Assembly (NCBI GenBank): GCA_015063685.1 | Contig: SVTR01000019.1 | Location: 1 to 58,797, forward strand | Origin: Oscillospiraceae bacterium | GTDB lineage: Bacteria; Bacillota; Clostridia; Oscillospirales; CAG-272 | Length of the DNA stretch: 58,797 nt | Reading direction: 5' to 3' | Shown: in pieces, positions 24,230 to 32,794 of the stretch | Layout of the letters: every line of letters starts with the position of its first letter | Position numbering within the stretch: the stretch's first letter is position 1 | Position numbers and translations under genes: made by a program | Notes under the pieces: generated by a model | What the model saw: only the letters and a program-made list of their open reading frames with translations | Told to the model about the DNA's origin: nothing | Database searches by the model: none

Positions 24230-26011
24230 TTATTGTTCAAATTGACTGTGGTACATCTCGGCGTAAAAACCGCCGTTTTTCAGCAGGGTCTTGTGGTCGC
24301 CTTGCTCGATGATGCGGCCGTCCTTCATGACAAGGATCACGTCAGCCTCCTTGATGGTGGAGAGGCGGTGGGCAACGATGAAGGAGGTGCGACCCTTCAT
24401 GAGGGTGGCGAAGGCGTTTTGGATCTTCAGCTCGGTGCGGGTGTCGATGGAGGAGGTGGCCTCGTCCAAAATCAGCATGGGGGGCAGACAAAGGAACACA
24501 CGGGCAATGCAGAGAAGCTGCTTTTGCCCTTGGGACAGGGTACCGCCATTCTCTCCCAATACCGTGTTGTACCCATCGGGAAGGCGGCGAATGAAGCTGT
24601 CGGCGTGAGCGGCCTTGGCGGCGGCGATGATCTCATCTTCGGTGGCCTCGGGACGGCCAAAGGAGATATTTTCCTTCACCGTTCCCGCCGAGAGCCAGGT
24701 ATCCTGCAGCACCATGCCGTAGGCGTTTCTGAGAGAGTGGCGGGTCAGCTTGCGGATGTCGGTGCCGCTGACCGAAATGCTTCCCTCATTGACGTCGTAA
24801 AAACGCATGAGCAGATTGATGACGGTGGTCTTTCCGCAACCCGTGGGGCCGACGATGGCCACCCGCTGACCCTTGTCCAGCTTGAGGTTGAGATCGCGGA
24901 TCAGCTCCTTTTCGGGATCGTAGGAGAAGTGAACGTCGGAAAGCTCTACCTCGCCGCTGACGGCTTCTGCGGGAAGTACTACGGCGTCATGAGGCTCTGC
25001 AGGCTCGGGCTCGGCCTCGATCAGCTCAAAAAGACGGGCGGCGCAGGTCATGGAGAGCTGCAGCTCGGTGATGACACCCGAGATCTCGTTGAAGGGCTTA
25101 GTGTATTGATTAGCGTAGGTGAGGAAGCAGGAAAGCTGACCTATCGAAAGGGTCACGCCCCCCGAGGCAAGACTCATGAGGGCACCGATGAGCGCCACGC
25201 CCGCGTACACCAGGTTGTTGACGAAGCGGGTACAGGGATTGGTCAGGGAAGAGAAGAAGGTGGCCTTGCGGGAGACCGTCTCCAAACGGCCGTTGATCTC
25301 GTCGAATTCCGCCAACGCTTCATCCTCGTGGGAGAAGGCAACGACGGTCTTGTGAGAACCCAGCATCTCGTCAATGAGGGCAGTCTGTTCACCCCGTGTC
25401 TCGGTCTGCTTTTTGAACATATGATGGGTGTTCTTGGCAATGAAGGAGGCCACGAACAGGGACAGCGGGGTGATGATCACCACCCACAGAGTCAGCCACA
25501 GGTTGAGAGAAAGCATAAAGCCCAAAGTGCCTGCGATGGTCAGAACACCTGTGAAAAGCTGAGAAAAGCCCATGAGCAGACCGTCAGTGAACTGGTCGGC
25601 GTCGGAGATAACACGGCTCACCAGTCCGCCTACGGGGTGCTTGTCCAAAAAGGACAGGGGGAGCTTTTGGATGCTCTCAAAGGCATCCTGTCGCAGACGG
25701 CGCACCACGCCGAAGGTCATGCGGTTGTTGCAGATGGCCATGAGCCATTGACACAGGGCGGTGATGCCGATGATGATAACACCACGCAAAAGTAGAGGAG
25801 TAAGGGCGTCAAAATCCACCTTGCCGGGGGCCACGATGAGGTCGATGGCCTCGCCTGTCAGCACGGGAAGATAGAGGGTCATGGCCACCGAGGCGGCGCA
25901 AAGCAGGAGAGACAGGGCAAAGAGGATGCGATAATGGTCAAGGTATTTCAGCACCTTCCGCATGGTGGCGAGGGAGGACACGGTTTTGGTTGGTTTATTG
26001 GACTTTTTCAT
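24230..26011 (-). CDS. ABC exporter half-transporter with noncanonical LSQGQ signature
   Basis: A 593-residue fusion of a six-TM domain (about 25-320) and a nucleotide-binding domain. Walker A is GPTGCGKTT, the signature LSQGQ in place of LSGGQ, Walker B LILDEATSS with the catalytic Glu, and the switch AHRLSTI. It fits the consensus-Walker B half of a heterodimeric type IV exporter (TM287/288 or BmrCD kind), used for drug, lipid or peptide efflux. Its start overlaps the stop of the partner half (ATGA). The substrate is unknown. Confidence 0.93.
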   Translation of the reverse strand: MKKSNKPTKTVSSLATMRKVLKYLDHYRILFALSLLLCAASVAMTLYLPVLTGEAIDLIVAPGKVDFDALTPLLLRGVIIIGITALCQWLMAICNNRMTFGVVRRLRQDAFESIQKLPLSFLDKHPVGGLVSRVISDADQFTDGLLMGFSQLFTGVLTIAGTLGFMLSLNLWLTLWVVIITPLSLFVASFIAKNTHHMFKKQTETRGEQTALIDEMLGSHKTVVAFSHEDEALAEFDEINGRLETVSRKATFFSSLTNPCTRFVNNLVYAGVALIGALMSLASGGVTLSIGQLSCFLTYANQYTKPFNEISGVITELQLSMTCAARLFELIEAEPEPAEPHDAVVLPAEAVSGEVELSDVHFSYDPEKELIRDLNLKLDKGQRVAIVGPTGCGKTTVINLLMRFYDVNEGSISVSGTDIRKLTRHSLRNAYGMVLQDTWLSAGTVKENISFGRPEATEDEIIAAAKAAHADSFIRRLPDGYNTVLGENGGTLSQGQKQLLCIARVFLCLPPMLILDEATSSIDTRTELKIQNAFATLMKGRTSFIVAHRLSTIKEADVILVMKDGRIIEQGDHKTLLKNGGFYAEMYHSQFEQ

Positions 26012-27741
26012 GCTTCCTCACCTCCCTTGAACTGGGACATATGGATCTCGCGGTAGGTGTCACAGGTCTCCAGCAGATCGTCGTGCTTGCCAATTCCCAC
26101 AGCTCGCCCGTCCTCCAAAACCACGATCAAATCAGCGTGGCGGATAGAGGAGGTGCGTTGGGAGATGATAAAGGTGGTCGGATCATGGGGAAGGGATTTC
26201 AGCGCGGCACGAAGATGGGCGTCTGTGACAAAGTCCAGAGCAGATGCGCTGTCATCCAGAATGAGGATGGCGGGAGATCCCACCAAAGCGCGGGCGATGG
26301 TCAGTCTTTGCTTCTGACCGCCCGAGAAGTTGCGTCCCTTTTGCTCCACGGGGGCGTCCAGTTGCCCCTCCTTGCCACGGACAAAATCGGCGGCTTGCGC
26401 CAGCTCCAGAGCCTTCCAAAGCTCCTCGTCGGTGGCGTTGGCCTTGCCCCATGAAAGGTTGGAACGGATGGTGCCTCGGAAAAGCTCTGCCTTTTGGGGT
26501 ACTACACCGATCTTGGAGCGAAGAACTTCGGGATCATAGGTGCGGACGTCCTTGCCGTCTACCAGCACACGGCCCTCGGTGGCATCGTAAAAGCGGGGGA
26601 TCAGGTTGACCAGCGAGGATTTGCCCGAGCCTGTGCCGCCGATAATGCCCACGGTCTGCCCGCGGGGGACGGAAAAATCAATATCCGAGAGGGAGGGATG
26701 ACTGCCCTTGTGGTAGGTCAGGGTTACGTTTTCAAAGACCACGGCGGCATTTTGCTCGTCGGGCGCGGTATAAATTCCATCGGGATGAATCTCAGTGCCC
26801 GCAGGCATGTCCAAAACCGCGCCGATGCGGTTGCCGCAGGCCACGGCCTTGGTCACGAGGAAGATGGTGGATGCCAGCTTCACAAGCTCCACGAGGATTT
26901 GACCCATGTAGTTGACCAAAGCGACCAGCTCCCCTTGGGTAATGTCTCCGGTGTTGACCTGGTAGCCGCCCTGACGGATGAGCAGGATCACGGCCAGGTT
27001 GACGATGACGTAGGTCAGGGGATTCATGAGGGAGGACAGGATGCCGGCCTTGTTCTGCAGGGAGGTCTGCTCACGGTTGACCTTGTCAAATTCACGGATT
27101 TCCTCTTCTTCCTTGCAGAAGGCGCGGATGACGCGCACACCCGCCAGGTTTTCGCGGGTCACACCCGTGACACGATCCAAACGGGCTTGTACCTTCTTGA
27201 AGAGGGGAATACCCCCCAGCATGACGCCGAAGACCACCGCCGAAAGCAGGGGGATGGCGGCGACGAAGATCAGAGCCGATTTTGTATTGATGGTAAAAGC
27301 CATGACCATGGCGCCCAGCACGATGATGGGGGAGCGGAGGAACAGTCGCAGGGTCATGTTGATGCCCGACTGCACCTGGTTTACGTCGCTGGTGATGCGG
27401 GTGATCATGGTGGAGGTACCTACCTTGTCGGTTTGGGCATAGGTGAAGGACTGCATATGGGCGAACAGCTCATGCCGAAGCTTTGAGGCTGTGCCGATGG
27501 CGGCTTTGGCGGCAAAATATTGAGCGCAGAGAGCGCAGGAAAGTCCCACCACGGCCAGGAGCACCAGTACCAAGGTCATGCGGATGATCAGCTTGTTGTC
27601 CTCGCCACCGATGCCGTCGTCGATGATGGTGGCCACCACTATGGGAACCAGCAGATCAAAGCAAGCCTCCAGCAGCTTGAAAAGCGGTGACAGGATGCTT
27701 TCCTTGGGATATTGCTTGAAAAATCGGAAAAATACTTTCAT
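26008..27741 (-). CDS. ABC exporter half-transporter with degenerate Walker B
   Basis: A 577-residue partner half. TM domain at about 15-300. The NBD has Walker A GGTGSGKSS, canonical signature FSGGQKQR, Walker B LILDDSASALD with Asp instead of Glu, and switch loop SQRTSS with Gln for His. Those changes mark a catalytically degenerate site. They pair with the LSQGQ half, so the two form one heterodimer with a single active ATPase site. The start at 27741 is preferred because CAGGAGACATCC precedes it and the segment before it is AT-rich leader. Confidence 0.93.
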   Translation of the reverse strand: MKVFFRFFKQYPKESILSPLFKLLEACFDLLVPIVVATIIDDGIGGEDNKLIIRMTLVLVLLAVVGLSCALCAQYFAAKAAIGTASKLRHELFAHMQSFTYAQTDKVGTSTMITRITSDVNQVQSGINMTLRLFLRSPIIVLGAMVMAFTINTKSALIFVAAIPLLSAVVFGVMLGGIPLFKKVQARLDRVTGVTRENLAGVRVIRAFCKEEEEIREFDKVNREQTSLQNKAGILSSLMNPLTYVIVNLAVILLIRQGGYQVNTGDITQGELVALVNYMGQILVELVKLASTIFLVTKAVACGNRIGAVLDMPAGTEIHPDGIYTAPDEQNAAVVFENVTLTYHKGSHPSLSDIDFSVPRGQTVGIIGGTGSGKSSLVNLIPRFYDATEGRVLVDGKDVRTYDPEVLRSKIGVVPQKAELFRGTIRSNLSWGKANATDEELWKALELAQAADFVRGKEGQLDAPVEQKGRNFSGGQKQRLTIARALVGSPAILILDDSASALDFVTDAHLRAALKSLPHDPTTFIISQRTSSIRHADLIVVLEDGRAVGIGKHDDLLETCDTYREIHMSQFKGGEEA

Positions 27742-27772
27742 GGATGTCTCCTGAAATCTTGATATCTTATAC

Positions 27773-27801
27773 AGTATAGCATAGTTTGGCGAATTTTGCA
27801 A
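27773..27801 (-). promoter_or_regulatory. ABC exporter operon promoter
   Basis: On the minus strand, TTGCAA (27801-27796), a 17-base spacer and TATACT (27778-27773). Confidence 0.75.
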
Positions 27802-27858
27802 GATGTGGGGAGATAAATGTTGCGCCATATTCTCTACCACAAAATATCCAAAATCCCC

Positions 27859-27887
27859 TTTACATTCTGACGGTTTTGTGGTAAAAT
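27859..27887 (+). promoter_or_regulatory. rsuA promoter
   Basis: TTTACA (27859-27864), a 17-base spacer and TAAAAT (27882-27887). It is divergent from the ABC exporter promoter. Confidence 0.75.
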
Positions 27888-27916
27888 AGCAGATAGATAA
27901 AAAGAGGAGAAATCAT

Positions 27917-28645
27917 ATGCGTTTGGACAAGTTTTTGAGTCTCACGGGCAAGGCCTCCCGAAGCGACGCGGGCAAGGCCGTGAGGGGCGGCGGAGTGCTG
28001 GTCAACGGCATCCCCGCCAAAAAAGCAGACGTAAATATTGACCCCGATACCGATGAGATCATCTTCCGAGGTGAGGTGGTCACCTATCGGCAGTTTACCT
28101 ACATCATGATGCACAAGCCTGACGGGGTGGTCAGCGCCACCGAGGACGGCAGGGAGGAGACGGTGCTGGATCTGCTCCCCGAGGAGATCACCCGTGTCCG
28201 TCCCGCCCTGTTCCCTTGCGGACGGCTGGACAAGCACACCACGGGGCTGATGATTCTCACGAATAACGGTCAGCTCTCCCACCGCCTCCTGTCCCCCGCG
28301 CGGCATGTGGACAAGACTTACGAGTTTTCGGTCAAATTCCCCCTCTCCGACGAGGACGTGACCGCTTTGGAGCGTGGCGTGGACATCGGCGGCTACGTGA
28401 CAGCTCCCTGCAAGGTGGTGCTTGACCCCCAAGCCCCCGACGAGCGGGGACGGTCGGGGAAGATCATCCTCCACGAAGGGAAGTACCATCAGATCAAGCT
28501 CATGATGGAGGCGCGGCACAACCAGATCACCCGCCTCAAGCGGGTCACCTTCGGCCCTCTGACCCTTGATCCCGCCCTGGCGGCAGGGGCGTGGCGGATG
28601 CTGACGGAGGAGGAGATCGGGATGCTGGAGGACGCGGGAAGGTAA
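27917..28645 (+). CDS. rsuA: RsuA-family 16S rRNA pseudouridine synthase
   Basis: A 242-residue RNA-modifying enzyme. The N-terminal S4 RNA-binding domain (residues 1-60, MRLDKFLSLTGKASRSDA) is followed by the pseudouridine synthase core with the catalytic Asp in GRLDKHTTGLM (about 114-124) and the late YHQIKLMM motif. It isomerises a uridine in small-subunit rRNA (U516 in E. coli RsuA); the exact target here is assumed from the family. AGAGGAGAAATCAT precedes the start. It is a single gene, followed by repeats. Confidence 0.92.
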   Translation: MRLDKFLSLTGKASRSDAGKAVRGGGVLVNGIPAKKADVNIDPDTDEIIFRGEVVTYRQFTYIMMHKPDGVVSATEDGREETVLDLLPEEITRVRPALFPCGRLDKHTTGLMILTNNGQLSHRLLSPARHVDKTYEFSVKFPLSDEDVTALERGVDIGGYVTAPCKVVLDPQAPDERGRSGKIILHEGKYHQIKLMMEARHNQITRLKRVTFGPLTLDPALAAGAWRMLTEEEIGMLEDAGR

Positions 28646-28658
28646 GTTTTTTCACACC

Positions 28659-28730
28659 CGTAGGGGAGGCCCTGTGTGGCCTCCCGATAAATGATATGTA
28701 ACGGGCGACCACGCAGGGTCGCCCCTACGG
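28659..28730. repeat. R2 hairpin pair, copy c, with compensatory stem changes
   Basis: The left hairpin has stem GGGAGGCC/GGCCTCCC; the right inverted copy has GGGCGACC/GGTCGCCC. Two base pairs differ between the copies, and both sides of each pair have changed together. The loops (CTGTGT and CTGCGT, same sense) and the GTAGGGG edge are conserved. Confidence 0.9.
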
Positions 28731-28753
28731 CACATAAAAAATTTGAAGGGTTC

Positions 28754-28783
28754 AAGGGGAACTTTTCTCAAAAAGTTCCCCTT
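28754..28783 (+). repeat. AAGGGGAACTTTT hairpin (R4-like)
   Basis: A stem AAGGGGAACTTTT/AAAAAGTTCCCCTT lies 31 bases before the start codon of the next gene. It may end rsuA transcription or shape the 5' leader of the gene at 28815. Confidence 0.65.
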
Positions 28784-28814
28784 GGCGTACCCCAAAGTTA
28801 AAGGAGAATACACA

Positions 28815-30083
28815 ATGGCAGATATGAAGAAATTTATGATCACCAACTGGTGCGGAATTCCCCACAGGTTTATCCGTCACGCCGACGGGACTTTGGCGGT
28901 GGAGCGCATCCAAGAGATGCTGGACGCTGGCATCAACCTTATGAGCACCTACGACTACGGCTACGCCACCAACTGCGAGATGCTGGCGGCTTCCGAAAAA
29001 CTGGGAATGCGGGTCAACATTATGGACGGACGCATCAGCAAAGCCGTATACAACGCTACAACTCGTGAGGAACGATATGCTCTGCTCAAAGAAGTGGTGC
29101 GTGACTACGCGGGCTATCCCGCCCTCCACGGCTACCACATCGTGGACGAGCCCAACAGCGGCGCGTTTCCGAAGCTGGCAGAGATCCGCGAGATCCTTTC
29201 TGAGCTTGACCCCGCCCACGAGGCCTACTATAACCTGTTTCCCAACTACGCCTCCCTTGAGATGCTGGGCAATCCCTCTTATTACGACCATGTAGATCAA
29301 TTTATCAAGGACGTAAAGCCCGAGATCCTCAGCTACGATCACTACCACTTCTGCAAGGGTGAGCCCATGGAGAAGAAGGATCTGGGGGACGAGCGTCAGA
29401 ATCAGATTTACGAGGCGGCCTTCTCCAAGGTCGAGCGTGCGGGCTTCTTTGACAACATCGAGGACGTGCGCGCCTGCTGCCTTGCCCATGACGTGCCCTT
29501 CATGATCATCATTCTGGTGGTGGAGCATGGCCCCTACCGCAACCTCACCGAGGCCGAGATCCGCTGGGAGGTGTTTCAATCTCTGGCCTACGGCACCAAG
29601 CGCTTGTCCTACTTCACCTACTGGTGCCCCGGGGTGGACAGAGACGAGGGAGAGGACTTCTGGCATTGGCAGAACGCCATGATCACCAAGGAGGGTGAGC
29701 GCACCGCCCACTATGACATGATCAAGGAGATCAACAAGGAGTTGCTCCCCATGGGCAATATTCTGCTGGACCGTAAGAGCCTTGGTGTCTATCATTTCTG
29801 CAAGGTGCCCGACAAGAAGGTGACCTACTGGCAGGGCGCATACGGTGACATCACCGCCATGAACGCCGATAATATGACCGTTGGCTTCTTTGAAGGGGGC
29901 TATATGGTGCTGGCCAATAAGGACTATGAGTTGCCCATGCCCGTGATCTTTACGGTGGCCGAGGGCAAACGGGTCAGAAAATATGACAAGCAGAGCGGTC
30001 TGTGGACGGATATGACCCCCACCGACGGACAGTACAAGATCACCCTTGCTCCCGGCGACGGCGAGATGATCTGGGTCAACTAA
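28815..30083 (+). CDS. Putative TIM-barrel glycoside hydrolase, family unassigned
   Basis: A 422-residue cytoplasmic protein. It looks like a TIM-barrel glycosidase with a small C-terminal beta domain (about 345-422, MVLANKDYELPMPVIFTVAEG). Candidate catalytic carboxylates lie in GYHIVDEPN (about 110) and VVEHGPY (about 237). LSYDHYHF and TYWCPG look like substrate-cleft strands. The layout resembles GH42/GH5-clan proteins, but I cannot assign a family. AAAGGAGAATACACA fixes the start at 28815. Nearby hydrolases and the GH127 gene suggest work on plant side-chain sugars, which is inference. Confidence 0.7.
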   Translation: MADMKKFMITNWCGIPHRFIRHADGTLAVERIQEMLDAGINLMSTYDYGYATNCEMLAASEKLGMRVNIMDGRISKAVYNATTREERYALLKEVVRDYAGYPALHGYHIVDEPNSGAFPKLAEIREILSELDPAHEAYYNLFPNYASLEMLGNPSYYDHVDQFIKDVKPEILSYDHYHFCKGEPMEKKDLGDERQNQIYEAAFSKVERAGFFDNIEDVRACCLAHDVPFMIIILVVEHGPYRNLTEAEIRWEVFQSLAYGTKRLSYFTYWCPGVDRDEGEDFWHWQNAMITKEGERTAHYDMIKEINKELLPMGNILLDRKSLGVYHFCKVPDKKVTYWQGAYGDITAMNADNMTVGFFEGGYMVLANKDYELPMPVIFTVAEGKRVRKYDKQSGLWTDMTPTDGQYKITLAPGDGEMIWVN

Positions 30084-30089
30084 CGGAAA

Positions 30090-30205
30090 GCCTCTCCCTG
30101 CGGGAGAGGTGGCACGCTTTTAGCGTGACGGAGAGGGTCATTTGCCGCAAAGTAGCAAGCCCTCTCACCCGCTTCGCGGGAGCTCCCCCAAAGGGGGGAG
30201 CCAAT
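30090..30205. repeat. CTCTCCC...GGGAGAGG inverted pair (R6)
   Basis: The left part is a CTCTCCC/GGGAGAG hairpin followed by GGCACGC/GCGTGAC and GGAGAGGG. The right part, read inverted, is a CTCCCCCC/GGGGGAG hairpin followed by CCCGC/GCGGG and GAGAGGG. The two halves have the same order of stems with different bases, so pairing is conserved rather than sequence. It lies between the hydrolase and tex. Confidence 0.75.
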
Positions 30206-30236
30206 CAATATTACCTCAAACGGAGAATCACAACAC

Positions 30237-32390
30237 ATGACCATTTTTGAAACACTTGCAAAAGAACTGAACTTGACCACAGATCAGGTGGAAAAGACCG
30301 TCGCTCTCATTGACGAGGGCAACACCATCCCCTTTATCGCCCGTTACCGTAAGGAGGTCACAGGATCCTTGGACGATACTGTCCTTCGTACGTTGGACGA
30401 GCGTCTGACCTCTCTTCGCAACCTGGAAAAGCGCAAGGAGGAGGTCAAAAATCTCATTGATACGCAAGGGAAGCTCACCCCCGAGATCGTAACCGCCATC
30501 GACCGCGCCGTGACGGTCACCGAGGTGGACGATATCTACCGTCCCTTCCGCCCCAAGCGCAAGACCCGTGCCTCCGTTGCCCGTGAGCGGGGACTGGAGG
30601 AGCTGGCTATGCTCATCTACTGCCAGGACGAGGTCTACGAGCCCTCCATTGAGGTGCAGGCCGAGGCCTTCGTGGATCCCGAGAAGGAGGTGCCCACGGT
30701 GCAGGATGCCCTGCAGGGTGCCATGGATATCATTGCGGAGGACGTGTCCGATAACGCGGAGTACAGAAAGAAGCTCCGTACGCTGACCTTTGATTACGGC
30801 GCTATCGTGACCAAGGCTGCCAAGGAGGAGGACTCTGTCTACGCTATGTACTACGAGTATAGCGAGGCTATTCGGAAAATTCCCGGACACCGTATCCTTG
30901 CCATCAACCGAGGTGAGAAGGAAGAATTTTTGAAGGTCACCCTGACCGTCCCCGAGGAGACGGTGCTGGGCTTCCTCTACAACAGCGTCATCACCTCTGT
31001 CAAGTCTCCCGCTTTGCAGTACATGACCGCCGCCGTCACAGACAGCTATAACCGCTTGATTGCGCCGTCTATCGAGCGAGAGATCAGAAGTGACCTCTTC
31101 GACACCGCCTGTGAGGGCGCCATCAAGGTGTTCTCGGATAACCTCTCCCACCTCCTTATGCAGCCCCCTCTCAAGGGCAAGGTGGTGCTGGGCTTCGACC
31201 CCGGTTATGCCCACGGCTGTAAGCTGGCCGTGGTGGATCGTACCGGCAAGGTGCTGGATACCGCCGTTATTTACCCCACCATCAAGTCTCGTGTGGAGGA
31301 CGCGGCCAGAGTGGTCAAGAAGCTCATCCGCAACTATGCCGTGGACGTGATTGCTATCGGCAACGGTACCGCCTCCCGTGAAAGCGAGCTTTTCATTGCG
31401 GACGTTCTTCGTCAGATCGACCGCGATACCAAGTATATCATCGTCAGCGAGGCAGGCGCATCTATCTATTCTGCTTCCGAGCTGGCCGCCGCCGAATTCC
31501 CCGAATTCGACGTGATGCAACGCTCTGCCGTCTCCATCGCCCGCCGTCTTCAGGATCCTTTGGCAGAGCTTGTCAAGATCGATCCCAAGGGCATCGGCGT
31601 AGGTCAGTACCAGCACGACATGAAGCAGGCACGCCTGGACGAGGCTTTGGGCGGTGTGGTAGAGGACTGCGTCAACGCCGTGGGCGTGGACGTCAATACT
31701 GCCTCCCACTCCCTCCTTGCCTACATCGCGGGTATCAACGCCACTGCCGCCAAGAATATTGTCAAGTACCGCGAGGAGAATGGCGAGTTCAAGACCCGTT
31801 CTCAGATCACCAAGGTGCCCCGCATCGGTGCCAAGGCCTACGAGCAATGCGCAGGCTTCCTCCGCATCCCGGGAGGCCAGGAAATCCTGGACAACACAGG
31901 CGTTCATCCCGAATCTTATGAAGCGGCCAAGGCTTTGCTCAAGATGTTTGACTATACCGAGGACGATCTGCGGGCAGGGAAGCTGACCTTCCTCAAGTCC
32001 AAGGTCATCAAGAAGGGAACTGAACGGGTAGCCGAATCCCTGGGTATTGGTGAGCCTACCCTCATGGATATCATTTCCGAGCTGGAAAAGCCCGGCCGCG
32101 ATATCCGTGACGGCTTTGACGCGCCCGTGCTCCGGGAGGACGTCATGTCCCTTGCGGATCTTAAGCCCGATATGATCCTGACGGGTACTGTCCGTAACGT
32201 TACTGACTTTGGAGCCTTTGTGGATATCGGCGTCCATCAGGACGGTCTGGTGCACATTTCACAGCTTTCGGATAAGTTCATCAAGCATCCCTCCGAGGCC
32301 GTGTCCTACGGTGACGTGGTCAAGGTCAAGGTTCTGGCCGTAGACGTGCAGAAAAAGAGGATTTCCCTCACCATGAAATTTAAAGAGTGA
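30237..32390 (+). CDS. tex: Tex family RNA-binding transcription accessory protein
   Basis: A 717-residue cytoplasmic nucleic-acid-binding protein linked to transcription and RNA stability. The order is a Tex N-terminal helical region, a YqgF/RNase H-like domain (VVLGFDPGYAHGCKLAVVD, about 317-335), helix-hairpin-helix repeats (NIVKYREENGEFKTRSQI and KVPRIGAKAYEQCAGFLRI) and a C-terminal S1 domain (GTVRNVTDFGAFVDIGVHQDG) ending LTMKFKE. The length is slightly below 770, normal for short Tex forms. The start at 30237 lacks a strong Shine-Dalgarno (only AAACGGAGAA), but the N-terminus matches the family. Confidence 0.95.
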   Translation: MTIFETLAKELNLTTDQVEKTVALIDEGNTIPFIARYRKEVTGSLDDTVLRTLDERLTSLRNLEKRKEEVKNLIDTQGKLTPEIVTAIDRAVTVTEVDDIYRPFRPKRKTRASVARERGLEELAMLIYCQDEVYEPSIEVQAEAFVDPEKEVPTVQDALQGAMDIIAEDVSDNAEYRKKLRTLTFDYGAIVTKAAKEEDSVYAMYYEYSEAIRKIPGHRILAINRGEKEEFLKVTLTVPEETVLGFLYNSVITSVKSPALQYMTAAVTDSYNRLIAPSIEREIRSDLFDTACEGAIKVFSDNLSHLLMQPPLKGKVVLGFDPGYAHGCKLAVVDRTGKVLDTAVIYPTIKSRVEDAARVVKKLIRNYAVDVIAIGNGTASRESELFIADVLRQIDRDTKYIIVSEAGASIYSASELAAAEFPEFDVMQRSAVSIARRLQDPLAELVKIDPKGIGVGQYQHDMKQARLDEALGGVVEDCVNAVGVDVNTASHSLLAYIAGINATAAKNIVKYREENGEFKTRSQITKVPRIGAKAYEQCAGFLRIPGGQEILDNTGVHPESYEAAKALLKMFDYTEDDLRAGKLTFLKSKVIKKGTERVAESLGIGEPTLMDIISELEKPGRDIRDGFDAPVLREDVMSLADLKPDMILTGTVRNVTDFGAFVDIGVHQDGLVHISQLSDKFIKHPSEAVSYGDVVKVKVLAVDVQKKRISLTMKFKE

Positions 32391-32422
32391 TATTCAAATT
32401 GTTTAAGGGTTTATGACCACGG

Positions 32423-32581
32423 GGCATCTCTAAAAACTCATCGCACGCCGATATGACGGTGCTTTTTCCGTCATACGTCACAAAATTCTTTCGCATAGGG
32501 CCAACTATGCGTGCAGATTTTTGTTTAGTCTGACGAAAAAATCCCTCGCATCTCGCCGCACGCTGAGTATTTAGAGATGCC
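32423..32581 (+). mobile_element. MITE copy 3, complete, with 6-bp target duplication
   Basis: A 159-bp element with the same terminal inverted repeats as at 3277, flanked by CCACGG on both sides (32417-32422 and 32582-32587). It shares 125 aligned bases with copy 1 at very high identity, so movement is likely recent. It is inserted 32 bases after tex and directly before an R2 hairpin pair. Confidence 0.95.
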
Positions 32582-32589
32582 CCACGGTT

Positions 32590-32678
32590 GTAGGGGCGGA
32601 TTTCATATCCGCCCGAACCCCTTTTCAGGCATTCAAAAGCATGATTCTTTGACGGGTAGATATGGAATCCGTCCCTAC
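32590..32678. repeat. R2 hairpin pair, copy d
   Basis: GTAGGGGCGGATTTCATATC with an inverted GATATGGAATCCGTCCCTAC partner. The right copy has decayed slightly (GTCCC instead of GCCCC). The 32679-32794 stretch that follows has a GAAGCCC...GGGCTTC hairpin (32737-32752) before the next gene and nothing else visible. Confidence 0.85.
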
Positions 32679-32794
32679 GTTCATCGTGGAACGCTAACCC
32701 AAATTTGAAAAATGAATGTCCATGCGTGAAGCCCTTCGCCGGGGCTTCACCTCCCGATATTGCCGCCGGCACGGCCGGCTGAAAGGAGCCTCTT

